Shown piece after piece: positions 35,114-46,200 of a stretch of 64,000 bases of DNA. How positions within the stretch are numbered: the stretch's first letter is position 1; the number at the start of each line of letters is the position of its first letter. Location: positions 1,054,001-1,118,000 of the forward strand of contig MOWL01000069.1 in assembly GCA_002110485.1 (NCBI GenBank), given 5' to 3'. The notes beneath the pieces were generated by a model. It saw only the letters and a list, made by a program, of their open reading frames with translations. It was not told where the DNA came from and did no database searches. The stretch is from Emergomyces orientalis (Eukaryota; Ascomycota; Eurotiomycetes; Onygenales; Ajellomycetaceae). Both the position numbers and the translations under genes were made by a program.

Positions 35114-36937
35114 CTAAAAGCCAGGTACCGTAAGCTGCCTCTCCACCCACCTCGCAAATTTCACAGACGGCACATCCACGCCACGCCAAAACAAATCCGC
35201 TGCCCAAATGGACACAGGGAGGCAAATCAGCCACCCAATCGCGAATCCGAAACAATACTGCGCATTCGTCTCCTTGCCTGTGAGCGCCCAAATATTTGGC
35301 ATAAGCGCCCAGCCCAGCCCGTGCAAAATAGGTCCGTGCACGATATAGAATGAGTAAGAAATCCTGCCTAGGTACTGCGCCAGCGCATTGGTGAAAAGCT
35401 TTTGCAGATCTGTGGAGTGGTTTATGCTGCAAACAATTATGATGGAGCCGAGGGATTGTAGGAAGCGGTGTGGTTCGGGGTAGGTGCTGGGGGTTAGGAT
35501 TGAGAGTGTGCGGTAGAAGGGAGTATGTTGGGCGGAGTTGTTGGGGGAGGAGCCGATGAAGAGGCCTACGACGAAAACGCTAAGCCAGAGGAAGCGGTGA
35601 GGGGGTCGGCGGCGGGACCACCTGCTGCTGTCCGTGGAGTGAGCAATGTATAGGGCATTTTCGATGTCGTCGGTGTCGGTGGTGCAGTTGGAGTCGTCGA
35701 GATGGTGGCCCACGCCGTGGTCAGTATTATCATGCGCTGGTTCATGTTCGCACAGGTTTTGGAGGGGGGTGGAGTCGTCGAGGTGGTGGCCCTCGGAGTT
35801 GTCCGTATTATCATGCACTGGTTCATGCTCGCACAGGTTTTGGAGGGGAATGGCATTGGAGAAAGTACGAGGAATTGGAAGAGAGTCTTCCCAAATGCCC
35901 TGGATTAAGTCCACCTCAGCCATGAGCATGCCAGATAGGAACAGCACGACGTCCCATCGTCCCCAACGTATACAGTGAAAGAGGAGGCAGGAGACAAGAG
36001 TTAGACGAATCCAGGTTCTGAATCGGGACACGCAGATGATGGTCAGGAAAAGAACCATTGAGCTCCGGAATTCGACCGGGATGGTCCACAGATGGGGATT
36101 GTAGAAATTATAATGAAGGTTCCAGTGCCAGGGATCTAGCAGCAGGTGGGCTACGGTGCGGTACCAGTCTCCAAACTGTTCTATGAAAGACTCGAAATAA
36201 GGAGGGTGTTGTTCGTTGGTACCTAGAATGGTATGACCCTCATCACGAACCCAGGTCGAATACCGATATAAGCCCAGGCGAACAGCGACAAACACGCAGA
36301 TGGTTCCCACAATGGAAGGGATGTAAAGGCGTAGTCCACGCCTGAACGTAGAAGAAGCGAGTGTGTGAAAGGCCTGTTCCCAAGAATGACTCCGGAGTAG
36401 CTTCAGCGGTTTGTACGACAGCACATAACCGGATATCACGAAGAAAATTGTCACCATGACATGGCCGGATATCAGCATGTGGATAAAGGGCAGCTGATGG
36501 ATGCCCCAGTTATCCTCGTCCAACCCCCATCCCACCGCGGTTTTATTCGTGTATGTGAAGAGGAAGTGGAAGTTGAAGACCAGCAAACAGGCCCATCCTC
36601 GCAAGCCGTCGAGCGCAGCAATTGTATGCAGCTGCTGTTGCGCATCCTTGTTGGAGCGTGGTTTGATCAAATGATGCAGGAAACTGGGGACAATGGCAAT
36701 GCAGAAACGTTCGAGAGACTGCATCGAGCGCTTCTCAAAAAGCAACAAGTCGGAGTCCGAGTTGGAATCGAAATCGGAGTCTGGGTAGGCGTCGCGATAG
36801 TCGTAGTTTTTGTTACAGGTGGGGCGGAACGAGAAATTCAGCTGAGAAACCCGCTGCTCGGTGGGAGCCGGGGAGTATTTAGGGGCAGGAGTAGGTTTTT
36901 CATAGTATGCTCTAGGGCGAGAGCCTTGTTCTATCAT
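35114..36937 (-). CDS. Acyltransferase-3 family membrane protein
   Basis: Single-exon minus-strand gene of 607 residues. The acyltransferase-3 family transfers acyl groups from CoA donors to sugars or other acceptors across membranes; many fungal members act on polysaccharides or secondary metabolites. The N-terminal part (about 1-100) is polar. The family signature follows at about residue 104: IAALDGLRGWACLLVFNFHFLF, with the conserved Arg/Gly and His, then about ten membrane segments. FFVISGYVLSYKPL and RRGLRLYIPSI are typical internal blocks. Near the end is GRISYSFYIVHGPILHGLGW, containing the conserved histidine. Between helices lies a hydrophilic loop with two in-frame copies of a 27-residue unit (PLQNLCEHEP...HHLDDS). 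The open frame continues upstream through non-ATG codons to 37120; the first ATG is used as the start. The substrate is unknown. Confidence 0.87.
   Translation of the reverse strand: MIEQGSRPRAYYEKPTPAPKYSPAPTEQRVSQLNFSFRPTCNKNYDYRDAYPDSDFDSNSDSDLLLFEKRSMQSLERFCIAIVPSFLHHLIKPRSNKDAQQQLHTIAALDGLRGWACLLVFNFHFLFTYTNKTAVGWGLDEDNWGIHQLPFIHMLISGHVMVTIFFVISGYVLSYKPLKLLRSHSWEQAFHTLASSTFRRGLRLYIPSIVGTICVFVAVRLGLYRYSTWVRDEGHTILGTNEQHPPYFESFIEQFGDWYRTVAHLLLDPWHWNLHYNFYNPHLWTIPVEFRSSMVLFLTIICVSRFRTWIRLTLVSCLLFHCIRWGRWDVVLFLSGMLMAEVDLIQGIWEDSLPIPRTFSNAIPLQNLCEHEPVHDNTDNSEGHHLDDSTPLQNLCEHEPAHDNTDHGVGHHLDDSNCTTDTDDIENALYIAHSTDSSRWSRRRPPHRFLWLSVFVVGLFIGSSPNNSAQHTPFYRTLSILTPSTYPEPHRFLQSLGSIIIVCSINHSTDLQKLFTNALAQYLGRISYSFYIVHGPILHGLGWALMPNIWALTGKETNAQYCFGFAIGWLICLPVSIWAADLFWRGVDVPSVKFARWVERQLTVPGF
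35691..35852 (-). repeat. In-frame 81-bp tandem duplication
   Basis: Two adjacent 81-base units, 35691-35771 and 35772-35852, similar over their full length with around ten differences. Both are multiples of three and lie in a hydrophilic loop of the acyltransferase, giving a repeated 27-residue segment with CEHEP and HHLDDS. Confidence 0.9.
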
Positions 36938-39113
36938 ACTCAATGGGGTGGAGAGATTTCTGCCAGGGTGATGGCGAGGTCGAGGAAGCCTCCGAGCCGC
37001 AGTCAAGGGTGAGAAGCCACACGGGGTTAGAGATACCCAGAGTCGACATCGGAAATTACAACTAAAATAGACGCAAAAAGGGGAAGTAAAAGACAAAAAA
37101 AAGAACGACAGTTGTATCAATCCCCTTTTGAAAGAACGTTGTTATTGATTTAGAAATACCCGGCACTCTGTCAGTCAAACAAGCGTTGTATGGTCGTTAG
37201 TGAGTCGAGGTGGGAAGAAGATGATGGTTGTTGGAAGGTTTTTTTTTTTTGTTGCCGTAAACAGCTTAAAACCCTAACCCTGCGGTTTGAACATGGGGCC
37301 AACTTCCCACTAGGCCCAGCTAAAAGAGGGCGCGTTTTCTGGCCTCAAACTGCAAATCTGAAAATGAATCAAGAACAGGAGGTTTTTCACTGCTTGAAGA
37401 AAAATCTCCAGCTCTTGATTCAGAAAAGATTCTCTGTTTGAGGCTAGAAAACGTGCTGCGCCCAACTTGACTTTTGATATTTGCACCGAAGCCTCACCCA
37501 CGCTTTAACTATTTGACTCCGACGATAGTGGCGAACAGAGCGTAATTTAGGCCACGCGTTTAACTATTCCTGGTTAAACTCATCCGCTAGTACACGCGCT
37601 TGACCTAATCCAAGGCTTGCCTTAGAAGGCTGACGCTTACTCCGTTTCATCCTCATCTCGTCATAACTCATCAATAATGATATTATTGGATTATTATTGG
37701 ATTATTATTTCATACAACAAAGCAGCTTCGGGGCGATGCTGAAAACTCTACATCTCGAGACCTCGGGCTTGCGAGACTGCCAATGCTCCTAATACTCGCT
37801 CCTAACACTCAGTCAGTACTCCGTTACTCAAGGGCGGAGATCTCCTGCTGGCGGGCGCTGTCGTATAACCGTCAGCCGACATTCTGCTGACCTCGCTTCA
37901 TATGGATAGGTTCTTGCAGAGTTGACTCTAATTACAACATAAGTAGCATCGCAATCTAGCCACCATATCATTGCCGTGCCTCGAAAGAGTCCAGGTGCAG
38001 CCCGTTATGCCTGGTGGATATTATGCCCTCCCCCCTTGTTTCGCTTCAATCTACTGTTCGCCAGTCTCATAACTTTCTCCTGATCGATCCCTTCTTCGCT
38101 ATGCGTACCGATGCGAAGTTGCAAGTCAACAAACTCCAAACAACTTGAAAGCCAAATGCGAAAGACATTGAAGACCGGAACCAGGTCGTGTGTTCTATAC
38201 CCAAAACGTATTATTTCCAAAGAGCGCAGCGGCTACCACATACATCCAGGGTGTCTTGAAACAACATCTGGATTGAGGATGAAGAGTTAAAAGACTTGAC
38301 ATAAGAAAATAAAAAATAAAAAAATAACCCCAAAGGAATCCACAGATGACGGCAACTGACTAAATTACCTGATCTCGTAATGTCACATGACCGATGGTGA
38401 GTCGGCTTTTCAAATTTCAAGCAAATTTCAAGTCGCCTTCGGCGGAAGAAAAAATATACATATACTTAAAATAAAAAACCGAACAAGACGCGAGAAAACA
38501 ACTGAACAATGTAATAATATAAGGATCAGTAGGCTCAGTGGAATCAAAAGCCTATAATTGCCTCCAATATTCTGACACTCAGAGGTTGTGTTTCTTCAAG
38601 GAACCCCAGTGCATCCCAGCCCTTCTGGATCGTCTGTAGGACAAATCTCACTGTCTCTCCAGTTGTGTTTTTAGTGCGAGGACACACATACAGAGCTACT
38701 GTTTTGGCAGTGATTGCGTGACTCAAAGCGGGACCTGTAGAATCAATAGAATAGAGATATCCCATATGCAAACTCACGGGGAAGAGAATTGTATCTACTA
38801 TCTATATCTATTTATATCCGAGCATAGTTTCTCCGTGCTGAGGCGTCGATCACGTTATTGTCCGCAGTAGTAAATTTCTCGTCCATCGCAGACTACCCAA
38901 TGTGGAAATTCTCTAAGCTGCTGGAACCTCAACCCATGCAGCTTTTCCGCAACGTCCGCCAATATCGCATTTTCACGCGTTGCATCAGACGCCCACCGAA
39001 CCTACCATTATTATCCGCCGTATCGATGGACTGTATGCCTTGAGGTGGCCATAGCTGGACCTGTGGCCTCTAAATGTGTGGCTTTGTTCAGGCAGCTGTT
39101 CGCTTTTGTGATC
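36938..39113. other. Divergent intergenic region with a hairpin element
   Basis: Upstream DNA shared by the acyltransferase (minus) and CET1 (plus). It contains the 136-bp inverted repeat at 37327-37462, a CCCTAACCCT string at 37271-37280 and AT-rich stretches around 37680 and 38300. An in-frame GTG-led extension of CET1 runs from 39045, but the first ATG is 39114. No further gene is supported. Confidence 0.55.
37327..37462. repeat. Long imperfect inverted repeat (hairpin, MITE-like)
   Basis: Two arms of about 65 bases face each other with almost no loop. The left arm starts GGGCGCGTTTTCTGGCCTCA and the right arm ends with its complement, GCGCCC, after only small differences (a three-base insertion, one one-base gap and several mismatches). 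The inner part of both arms contains GAATCAAGA and its complement. No clear flanking duplication could be read. Confidence 0.8.
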
Positions 39114-41949
39114 ATGGATTTGCGCACCATCATCAACAATGACGCCGCAGCTGGTGTCCAGAGATCTTCCGCTGCGCAACCTCCTCCGCCTTCTCCTCAT
39201 CAGCCTCAGGGTCACGATTTGAATTCCGCTCACCCTGCGAGAAAGCGCGATGATGTTTCACCCGTGTCAGTGTCATACCACCCGCCCCAACAGCCTCAGC
39301 AACAGCCGCCTCAGCAACCCCCCGAGTTCCGCACGAAACCGCCACAACCTCCCCCCCTCCAACCCCCTCTACGGTCTCCAGGTGGATCTTCCTCCTACGG
39401 ATCCGTTCACTCACCATATCAGCATACGCCGGCGTCTACTTTGAGCGGGAATGGCCCACACTCTCAGAGCGCGCAGACCCTGCCCCATTCCATACAGACC
39501 TACCATCCTGCTTCGCGCGACACCTTCCCTCCCAACTCCGCCAGCTCTGCCTACAATCAATCTACAGGGCCCCTATCTTCTCCATATACCCCTCAGGCTC
39601 TGAGTGCTGGGACCCCGCAGTCATATTTTCCACCAAACCACTCGCAATCCGTCCATTCTATTCAAACTCCTACCTCCGCCCATAGCTACTCCTATCCTCC
39701 TCGTGAAAGCATTGGAGCTCCACAACAGCAGCCTATTCAGCAACTGTCACAGCCATTCTCTCCGAATCAACAACGCTCCCACCCAGGAACGCCCCTTGGC
39801 CCTCCCTCTGCGTCCTTTTCTCGCCCTTCACCACACCATACTCGGCCGCCGTCCTCTGGTTTTGATTCTCAACAGCAGCGCTCTCTCTCTGGCTCCTGGG
39901 GTAGCCAGGATATTCAATTGCGAGATAAAAGGGATGCAGGATCGCCAATGGCGCAGACGGTAGTTTCGCGACACGACCTGGGGCCTGGTGGCGCGAATCA
40001 AAGTCGATATTCAATGGGAACCGAGGAGAGGAGTGTGAGTGTTAGCCCCCGAACTAAAGTGGCAAATCTGAGCAGATCGGGTGACAATGGCGAGCTTCAT
40101 GATCAGACTCCTCAACCATATCGTAACGACGTCAACGACGCTACATGGAAAAACAACAGCAGCAATAGTGGAGTGCACTTCCCTGGGCACCCACATGACA
40201 CTGGTGATACAACACTGTCACAATACCTTCCGTCCACGCCGAAAACGCCACAACCACCAAGCAATAGTCGTCCACCAACAATATCTCCACCTTCCAAACG
40301 ACCACGACAAAGTGAACCACTCTCCTCCAATGTGGCTAGTCAAGCCCAATTGGTGAAAGAGGAGGCCCCGTCTATGAACAGGTCAATACTGCCATCCGGT
40401 ACCCCCAAAAAGAAACGAAGGCGATACGATGAACCTCCTATATACGCACGCAAAGCTCCGCGATCCAGTGGCAATCCTCCAGCGATACCCACCGGACACA
40501 ACGCCCCTATGCCTTCTAAACGTGCCATTCCGAAACAGGAACTTCAGCCAGACAAACCAACGTCAAACAATCGCTCCCTACCCCTGCCACCCTCACATCC
40601 AGTTCCCGAAGCTGCAAATGGGGAAGCCCCGACAAATGGAAATCTCCCTGCCCGGCCTCCGCCTGTAGAGCAAACTGCTACCTCACTAGGTCCCTGGGAA
40701 CCGTCCATTACAGGGTTGATCCCGCACGAAGAAGTTACAAAATTGATCTGCGACTTCTTGTTCCAACAGGTTGTTATGAGGAGAGACATTGGAGCGGGCC
40801 CCGCTGGAGGATCGGCCGTGGGACAAGGTGCCATTCTCGAAGTTGAGGCGAAGTTGGGAATGCTGGTTGACAGAAATCGTGGAGAACGTGTTCGGATCCC
40901 AGCTCTTACCGAGTGCATTCTTGCCAAGGATGATCCAAGTATCCGAGTTGGTTTTGAAAGCTCAATGTCTTTGGTATGTCCCTTTCCCATTTCCCACTCC
41001 CCTCACCACACAAAACCTTCGATTTTTTTTCTCTAGACACGAAACAACTGACCAAACAATAATCATCCTATCAGGCCCAACACCGCGCCCTAAACGATTT
41101 CCTCAACGACACCGTAAAATCCTCAATATCTCAACCGGGAACCCGCATCCCATTAACCTACGCTCACAAAAAGGAACGAGACACTTTCTACGAAATTTCC
41201 TCCTCTTCCCTCCCGCCTATAATCCAACACCATCTCAATCCCCGCCATAAGCCCAAAGTCCGCGTGACAACGGACCAGCGAACGGGCGCTGTACTTGCTC
41301 GCATCATCAAATGCCGTATCGCAGATCTAGACGTATATAGCCCAAGAACCTGTCTTGATTGGCGAATAAGCGTCAATCTCGAAATGAACTACGAAGGCGA
41401 TATTGGCGAGCTCAGTTTGCCTGCTGACCCGACCTCATTGGTTGGGGCTGGTGCTGGTGCTCCAAGAGGGGGTGCAAGAAGCAAAGATCGTATGAGTTAT
41501 AGACATTTGGCGTATCAAATTGACTTGACTCAGGTTGCTACTACAGAGGTATGTCACAGTTTATTATTTCTTTCAAAAAATACATATTCTCACATCGGAG
41601 GCCGCAAAACGTTTCCATCTCAAATCCGCTCATCTATGGGAGGCTGAAATTAACCCACCAATACCCCAAAATCTACTCCACCATGTCCACATTCGCACTC
41701 TTCATTCCTCCCAGTGATTTCTTAATTTTTTTCCTTTTATAAAACTAACCGCCAAAAACAATCCAGGACGTCTCCAACCATCCGCAATCAGACTTTGAAC
41801 ACGAACTCGAAATCGAAATTTCGTCAGCAGAAGTTCGCCGCCAGGGCGACCTAGCACTTGCAGGGGACCCGAAAAATCAGTACGAGGAACTTATTAAAGG
41901 GTTCGTAGATAATATACGGGTGTTGGCAAGAGCGGTTCCGGGGCGTTAA
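39114..41949 (+). CDS. CET1: mRNA-capping enzyme beta subunit, RNA 5'-triphosphatase
   Basis: Three exons, 39114-40973, 41075-41548 and 41767-41949, giving 838 residues. Introns are 101 and 218 bases, both phase 0 with GTATGT donors. The enzyme removes the gamma phosphate of nascent mRNA 5' ends, the first step of cap formation, in the nucleus. It belongs to the fungal metal-dependent tunnel triphosphatases. The first metal-binding ExE motif is ILEVEAKLG (Glu576, Glu578). The second is ELEIEIS (Glu791, Glu793, Glu795), present only after the second intron is removed. Between them lie RVTTDQRTGAVLARIIKCRIADLDVYSP, DWRISVNLEMNYEG and RMSYRHLAYQIDLTQV, all tunnel strands. The first 540 residues are a Pro/Gln/Ser-rich disordered extension with two basic KKKRRR-like patches near 430, likely nuclear localisation signals. 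Confidence 0.93.
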
Positions 41950-43255
41950 AACACGAAATAAAATCAAGCGGGAGTTGTTTTCTCTGTTTTCCCCTGTTTC
42001 TTTCTTTCTTCCTTTCTTGCTTCCCTACTTCCTTCTCATGCTCCAAATGGCTTGCTTCACATATTATTTACATAACTTATCTACCTACCTCCCCACCTGT
42101 GCTTCTTTGGACAAAAGATTTTTTCCCCTTTTTTTAACATACCTTTTTTTTTCCCTCACTAATTGGGAAAATAATATCTACTCATCCAATTTTTCCCGCA
42201 TACAACGCATCTCCTTTCAAATTTTTTGTTTGCTAGCCAGCATGTTTTGCTTGCCATGCTGTCCTTTTTTAATTTTCCAAATGCAATTTTTCTACTCAGC
42301 GGCATATTTTAGTTCCAGATGATAGTTGTGCATGGCCGTGGTTTGTTTTCCTTTTTGTTCTTGTAGTTCCCTCCCTCCTTTATTCTATCCCCCTCTTTTC
42401 TTCTAGATTCTGAACTTTATCATTAACCATTATATTCCTTTTTAATTCCCCCGCCATGTTTTTTTCTTCTTCTTTTTTTTTCAGAAAAAGAAACGAACGA
42501 AAGAAGGGATTTACTTCCACCACTTTTGCAGTGCGATACGTCATTTTATATATATATATATATATATACTTAGTTCTATTGCATTTGATTTGTACTTACC
42601 ACACTCTCCTTACATCAAACTGAGAGGAAAGCATATAACAGGAGTAAATATCCAAAGAGCTTTTCCAAATTATGGACTTGAGGAATAAATAAATCACATA
42701 CTTTGAGATGACGTATACATATACACGCGTTTGTAAAAGTAAATAAAGCAAGACAGAATACTTAATGGGTAAAGCTGGTTGTTCATGTTTTCCACTCCGA
42801 AAAGAAAGAAAGAGAAGGGAGGTGGTTTGGGTACTTAGCATGATTGTTTTGTTGCTAAAAGTTGTTTGGAAAACAGCACGTATATATATATGTATAAAAT
42901 ATGACGAAGTTGATACGATCCACGAGGGAACGAGGTTAAATGTAAGAAATGACAATAAAATAAGGGAGGAGGGGGAATAATAAGCTAAAAATGAAGGGGA
43001 AGAAGCAGATGAAAAAGAAGGGGGAAGAGAGAAGAATCACGTTCATAAATGGCATTTCAGAAGAATCGTAACCAAAACAGGAATGGGGGCAGGTACGACA
43101 ATGTTTGACGAGAAATAGAACCGAAAAAAGAAAAAAAGAAAAAAAGAAAAGGGACCCTAGAACATGTGCATCATCATCTCAGTCCCCGAACGCCTATAGA
43201 AAGCACAAAACAAAAATTCCCCCTCTTTCTTTTATTCTCTCTTCTTCATCGTTCA
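41950..43255. other. Convergent intergenic region with TA repeat
   Basis: Space between the 3' ends of CET1 (plus) and the Kelch-BTB gene (minus). It is very pyrimidine-rich on the left, has a TA dinucleotide run at about 42547-42569, and A/G-rich sequence near 43100-43160. No gene is seen. Confidence 0.55.
42547..42569. repeat. TA dinucleotide microsatellite
   Basis: About eleven TA units in the intergenic spacer between CET1 and the Kelch-BTB gene. Confidence 0.85.
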
Positions 43256-46200
43256 TTAGCCACCACCACCTACAACAACGCCAGCAGTGGCAGCAGAGGG
43301 CGTCTGTGGCACTCCACTGGTGCTAGCTGAATTTCCATCCTCACCACCACCGCCAGCAGTCCCAGGGGTATTAGCCGATCTCCCGCCCCTCTCCCTCATC
43401 CGTCTCCCCTCCATCAACCCCCGCAGCCCCCTCTTCTGTAACCCAACAACACTACTTATCTCACCCGTCCAAATCCCCCGCTCAGGCTTGCTCCGCCCAC
43501 GCTCATGACCAACCATGTCATCATCATGATGATTATTATTATTATTATTATCAGCATCATCATCTGTGCCCATGGGCTCCGAGAAGCTGACACTGGTATT
43601 TGTCGATGCGGACGTGGCTGTGCTTGCAGCGCTGCTGACAGATTCGGCACGGTTACGGCTACCCCCGGCGCCTACGTTTGCGTTTCCGGAGTTGAGATTT
43701 GTGGTATTAATGCGGAGATTAGCGGGTCGCTGGGCGCTGGATGCGCGACGTTGGGAGGTTCCAGGCCCTCCACCACCGCCGCCGCCTCCACTAATGGTAC
43801 CAGACAGAACCCCCGACGTGTCTCCAGACTCCGTATCGGAGGAGTTGGAATTGAGGTTCAGGCTGCTCATTGGTTCCGTGGCGGAAGCGATGGCATTGGA
43901 ACGCGAGTGGACGCCATTTAACACTTCGAGGGTTCCACCGGGGCCGCTGGTAAAGCCTGTGCCACGGCCTCCGCCAGCGGCCATGGCGGCAGCGTTGAAA
44001 ACGGCGGCAGCGTTCCGGCCGTCTAGCACTTGGTGAAGTCGTTCGACGGTGGCTTCGAGGAGTCCGTCGACCTGGTAGGGACGTGCGAGCTGGAGGAGAG
44101 AACAGAGGATTTGCGGAGTACAGAGTTGGGAGCCGGGGGGTGGGAGGGAGGAAGTATACAGATATTGAACGAGAAGTTGGATGGTTAGATGGGTGTGCGG
44201 GAGGTATAGGGTTCTGGGGCGGGAGGTAGGTGTAAGGGTATGCGCGGAGGGGAGTTCGAGGTTGGGGAAGAGTGACGGGGCGCTTTTCTGGTTGGATGAT
44301 GAGCTAGTGTTGCCGACTAGGGTCGTAGCGGTAGAATAGTTGCTATTGTTGCCGACGGAGGGAGTTATCGTAATGCTAGAATTTCGACTAGGGTGAGACG
44401 AAGTTTGCTGGCGTAGAGTAGCAGAATCTGACATGTTCTCTGCCGCGGCTGTAGATTCGCGGAGAAGTTGGATAAAGTATGGGCCCCAACGGCGAGCCAA
44501 GATGTGCGAATTGACCGGAATACGTTCGCCGCCAATGGTGAGAATCTCCATATCAGACAATTCTCGAAGAGATAGGGCCATCCTGCCTAGTTCCTCCGCT
44601 GCTGCAGATAACGGTCGACCTCCTGCACCTTGCTGGGAAATCTTTGCTTGCAAAGATGCAGGTACCATGGGACTGCTTACAGACGCATACCCCGAAGTCG
44701 GAGCGCTCCGTCGCGGGTTCTCATACAGACCGAACGCTTCGAGCTCGACAAAACAGATGTGCGAGAAATTGATACGGCGGTGGTTGTAGTCTTCAACCAG
44801 ACTTCGTTTCCGATGCCCCATGACGACAAATGTGCTTCGCCGGCTCCACAAGACGCCACGATTCCAACTGCCGTGGCCGAAAATAGCTCCTCCCGCGTCA
44901 ATACGCCCCCAAGTAAGTGTTTTCAAATCTAGAGCCCACATTGCATACTCTTGTTTAGAAGATGTTAGGTATGTACCACTAACCACAAAATGGCCATTGA
45001 TAATGCCTCCATTGGGGAACCTTAAACCAGGAGGCGACACTGTGCCATGCATTGGCTTCTCTATAAGTTTTCCATCAGGTAAACGGAGCTGGAGATTTAA
45101 TTTCACATCTAGGAAATTATAATTTGAATATATCAATAGCAGTGGGTCTGGTTTCTGAGCATCCGGCTTCGTCGGGTCCCTGAACCCTTCAACCTCCACT
45201 CCACCTCCAACATCAGCAGGACTCACCCCGAGCAATGGGGTAGCAACACTGCGATAGGCTCCGCAACTCCGATCAAGGGAGTTAGTAGAAGTCCATTTTA
45301 AGCTTCGCAGGTTGAAGACGTTTATTTCTTCAAAATAATGATTCGACGTATCTTGACCACCAACCACGATCATTTCCGCCCCGCCATATCCATCAATCTC
45401 CACGCCTAATGTACCTTGGTGGGGATTGGATGAAGAAGGGTTATGGTGGAGAGCGGATAGTGGGGCATTCGAGGAGCCGAAAGCAGCACCGGATGGTAGA
45501 ATTGTTGCACAGTGGGCGTATCTCCCCCGGGGAGGGTTCACGGTTGGAATGAAAACCCACGTTCTGCTTGGCACATCGAAGATATGTACATCTGACAACA
45601 GCACGACTCCTTGTTGTGCTTCCTGCCCCGACTGCTGCGTAGTTGGGTTTGGATTCGCGGGTGGTTGATTTGGAACAGCAGCTTTCGCGGACATGCCACC
45701 ATAGCAAACCAATTTCGAATCGCCCAAGGCACATACGGTGTGGAAATAACGTGGCGGCGGGATATCCCCCGTTGTCTCTAATTTAGTCCAATGGCGGCGT
45801 ATCAAATCCAATTCATACATCTCATTAGTTAATAGTTCGGGCCTGCTTCTTGACTGTAACCGCCCGCCAAAAACATACAGCTTATCCCCTAGAACCGTGC
45901 TAGACGGTCCCACGAGCGGACGGGGTTCTCTCCCTGTCGTTCGATGAACATTACACACCAAGCCCGATAAATTCGTTGGGCCCGACGATAGATTTTGGCC
46001 GTTAGGCATGGGTGATGGCGCCGGTTGATTTCCAGTTGCAGTACTCAGCCCAGCACCTTGCTCTTGGAAAGATTCATACTGTCCTCCACCAGCGGTACTT
46101 GACATCATTGTCTTATCTACTCTTGCAGCTGGCTTGTTCGAGAAATCGAGTTTTTTGTTGTCAGACGACCGGACTAGTGGTGATTCGAAGATTGCTTTCA

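Noticed and set aside
36938..37120. Sixty-one-residue upstream extension of the acyltransferase
   Set aside because: It starts with TTG and contains no ATG; likely a 5' leader that happens to be open.
37271..37280. CCCTAACCCT as an interstitial telomere
   Set aside because: Fewer than two units of the telomere repeat, which can occur by chance.
43505..44036. Plus-strand frames inside the Kelch-BTB gene
   Set aside because: They are antisense shadows of the low-complexity Gly/Ser/Asn-coding end of that gene.
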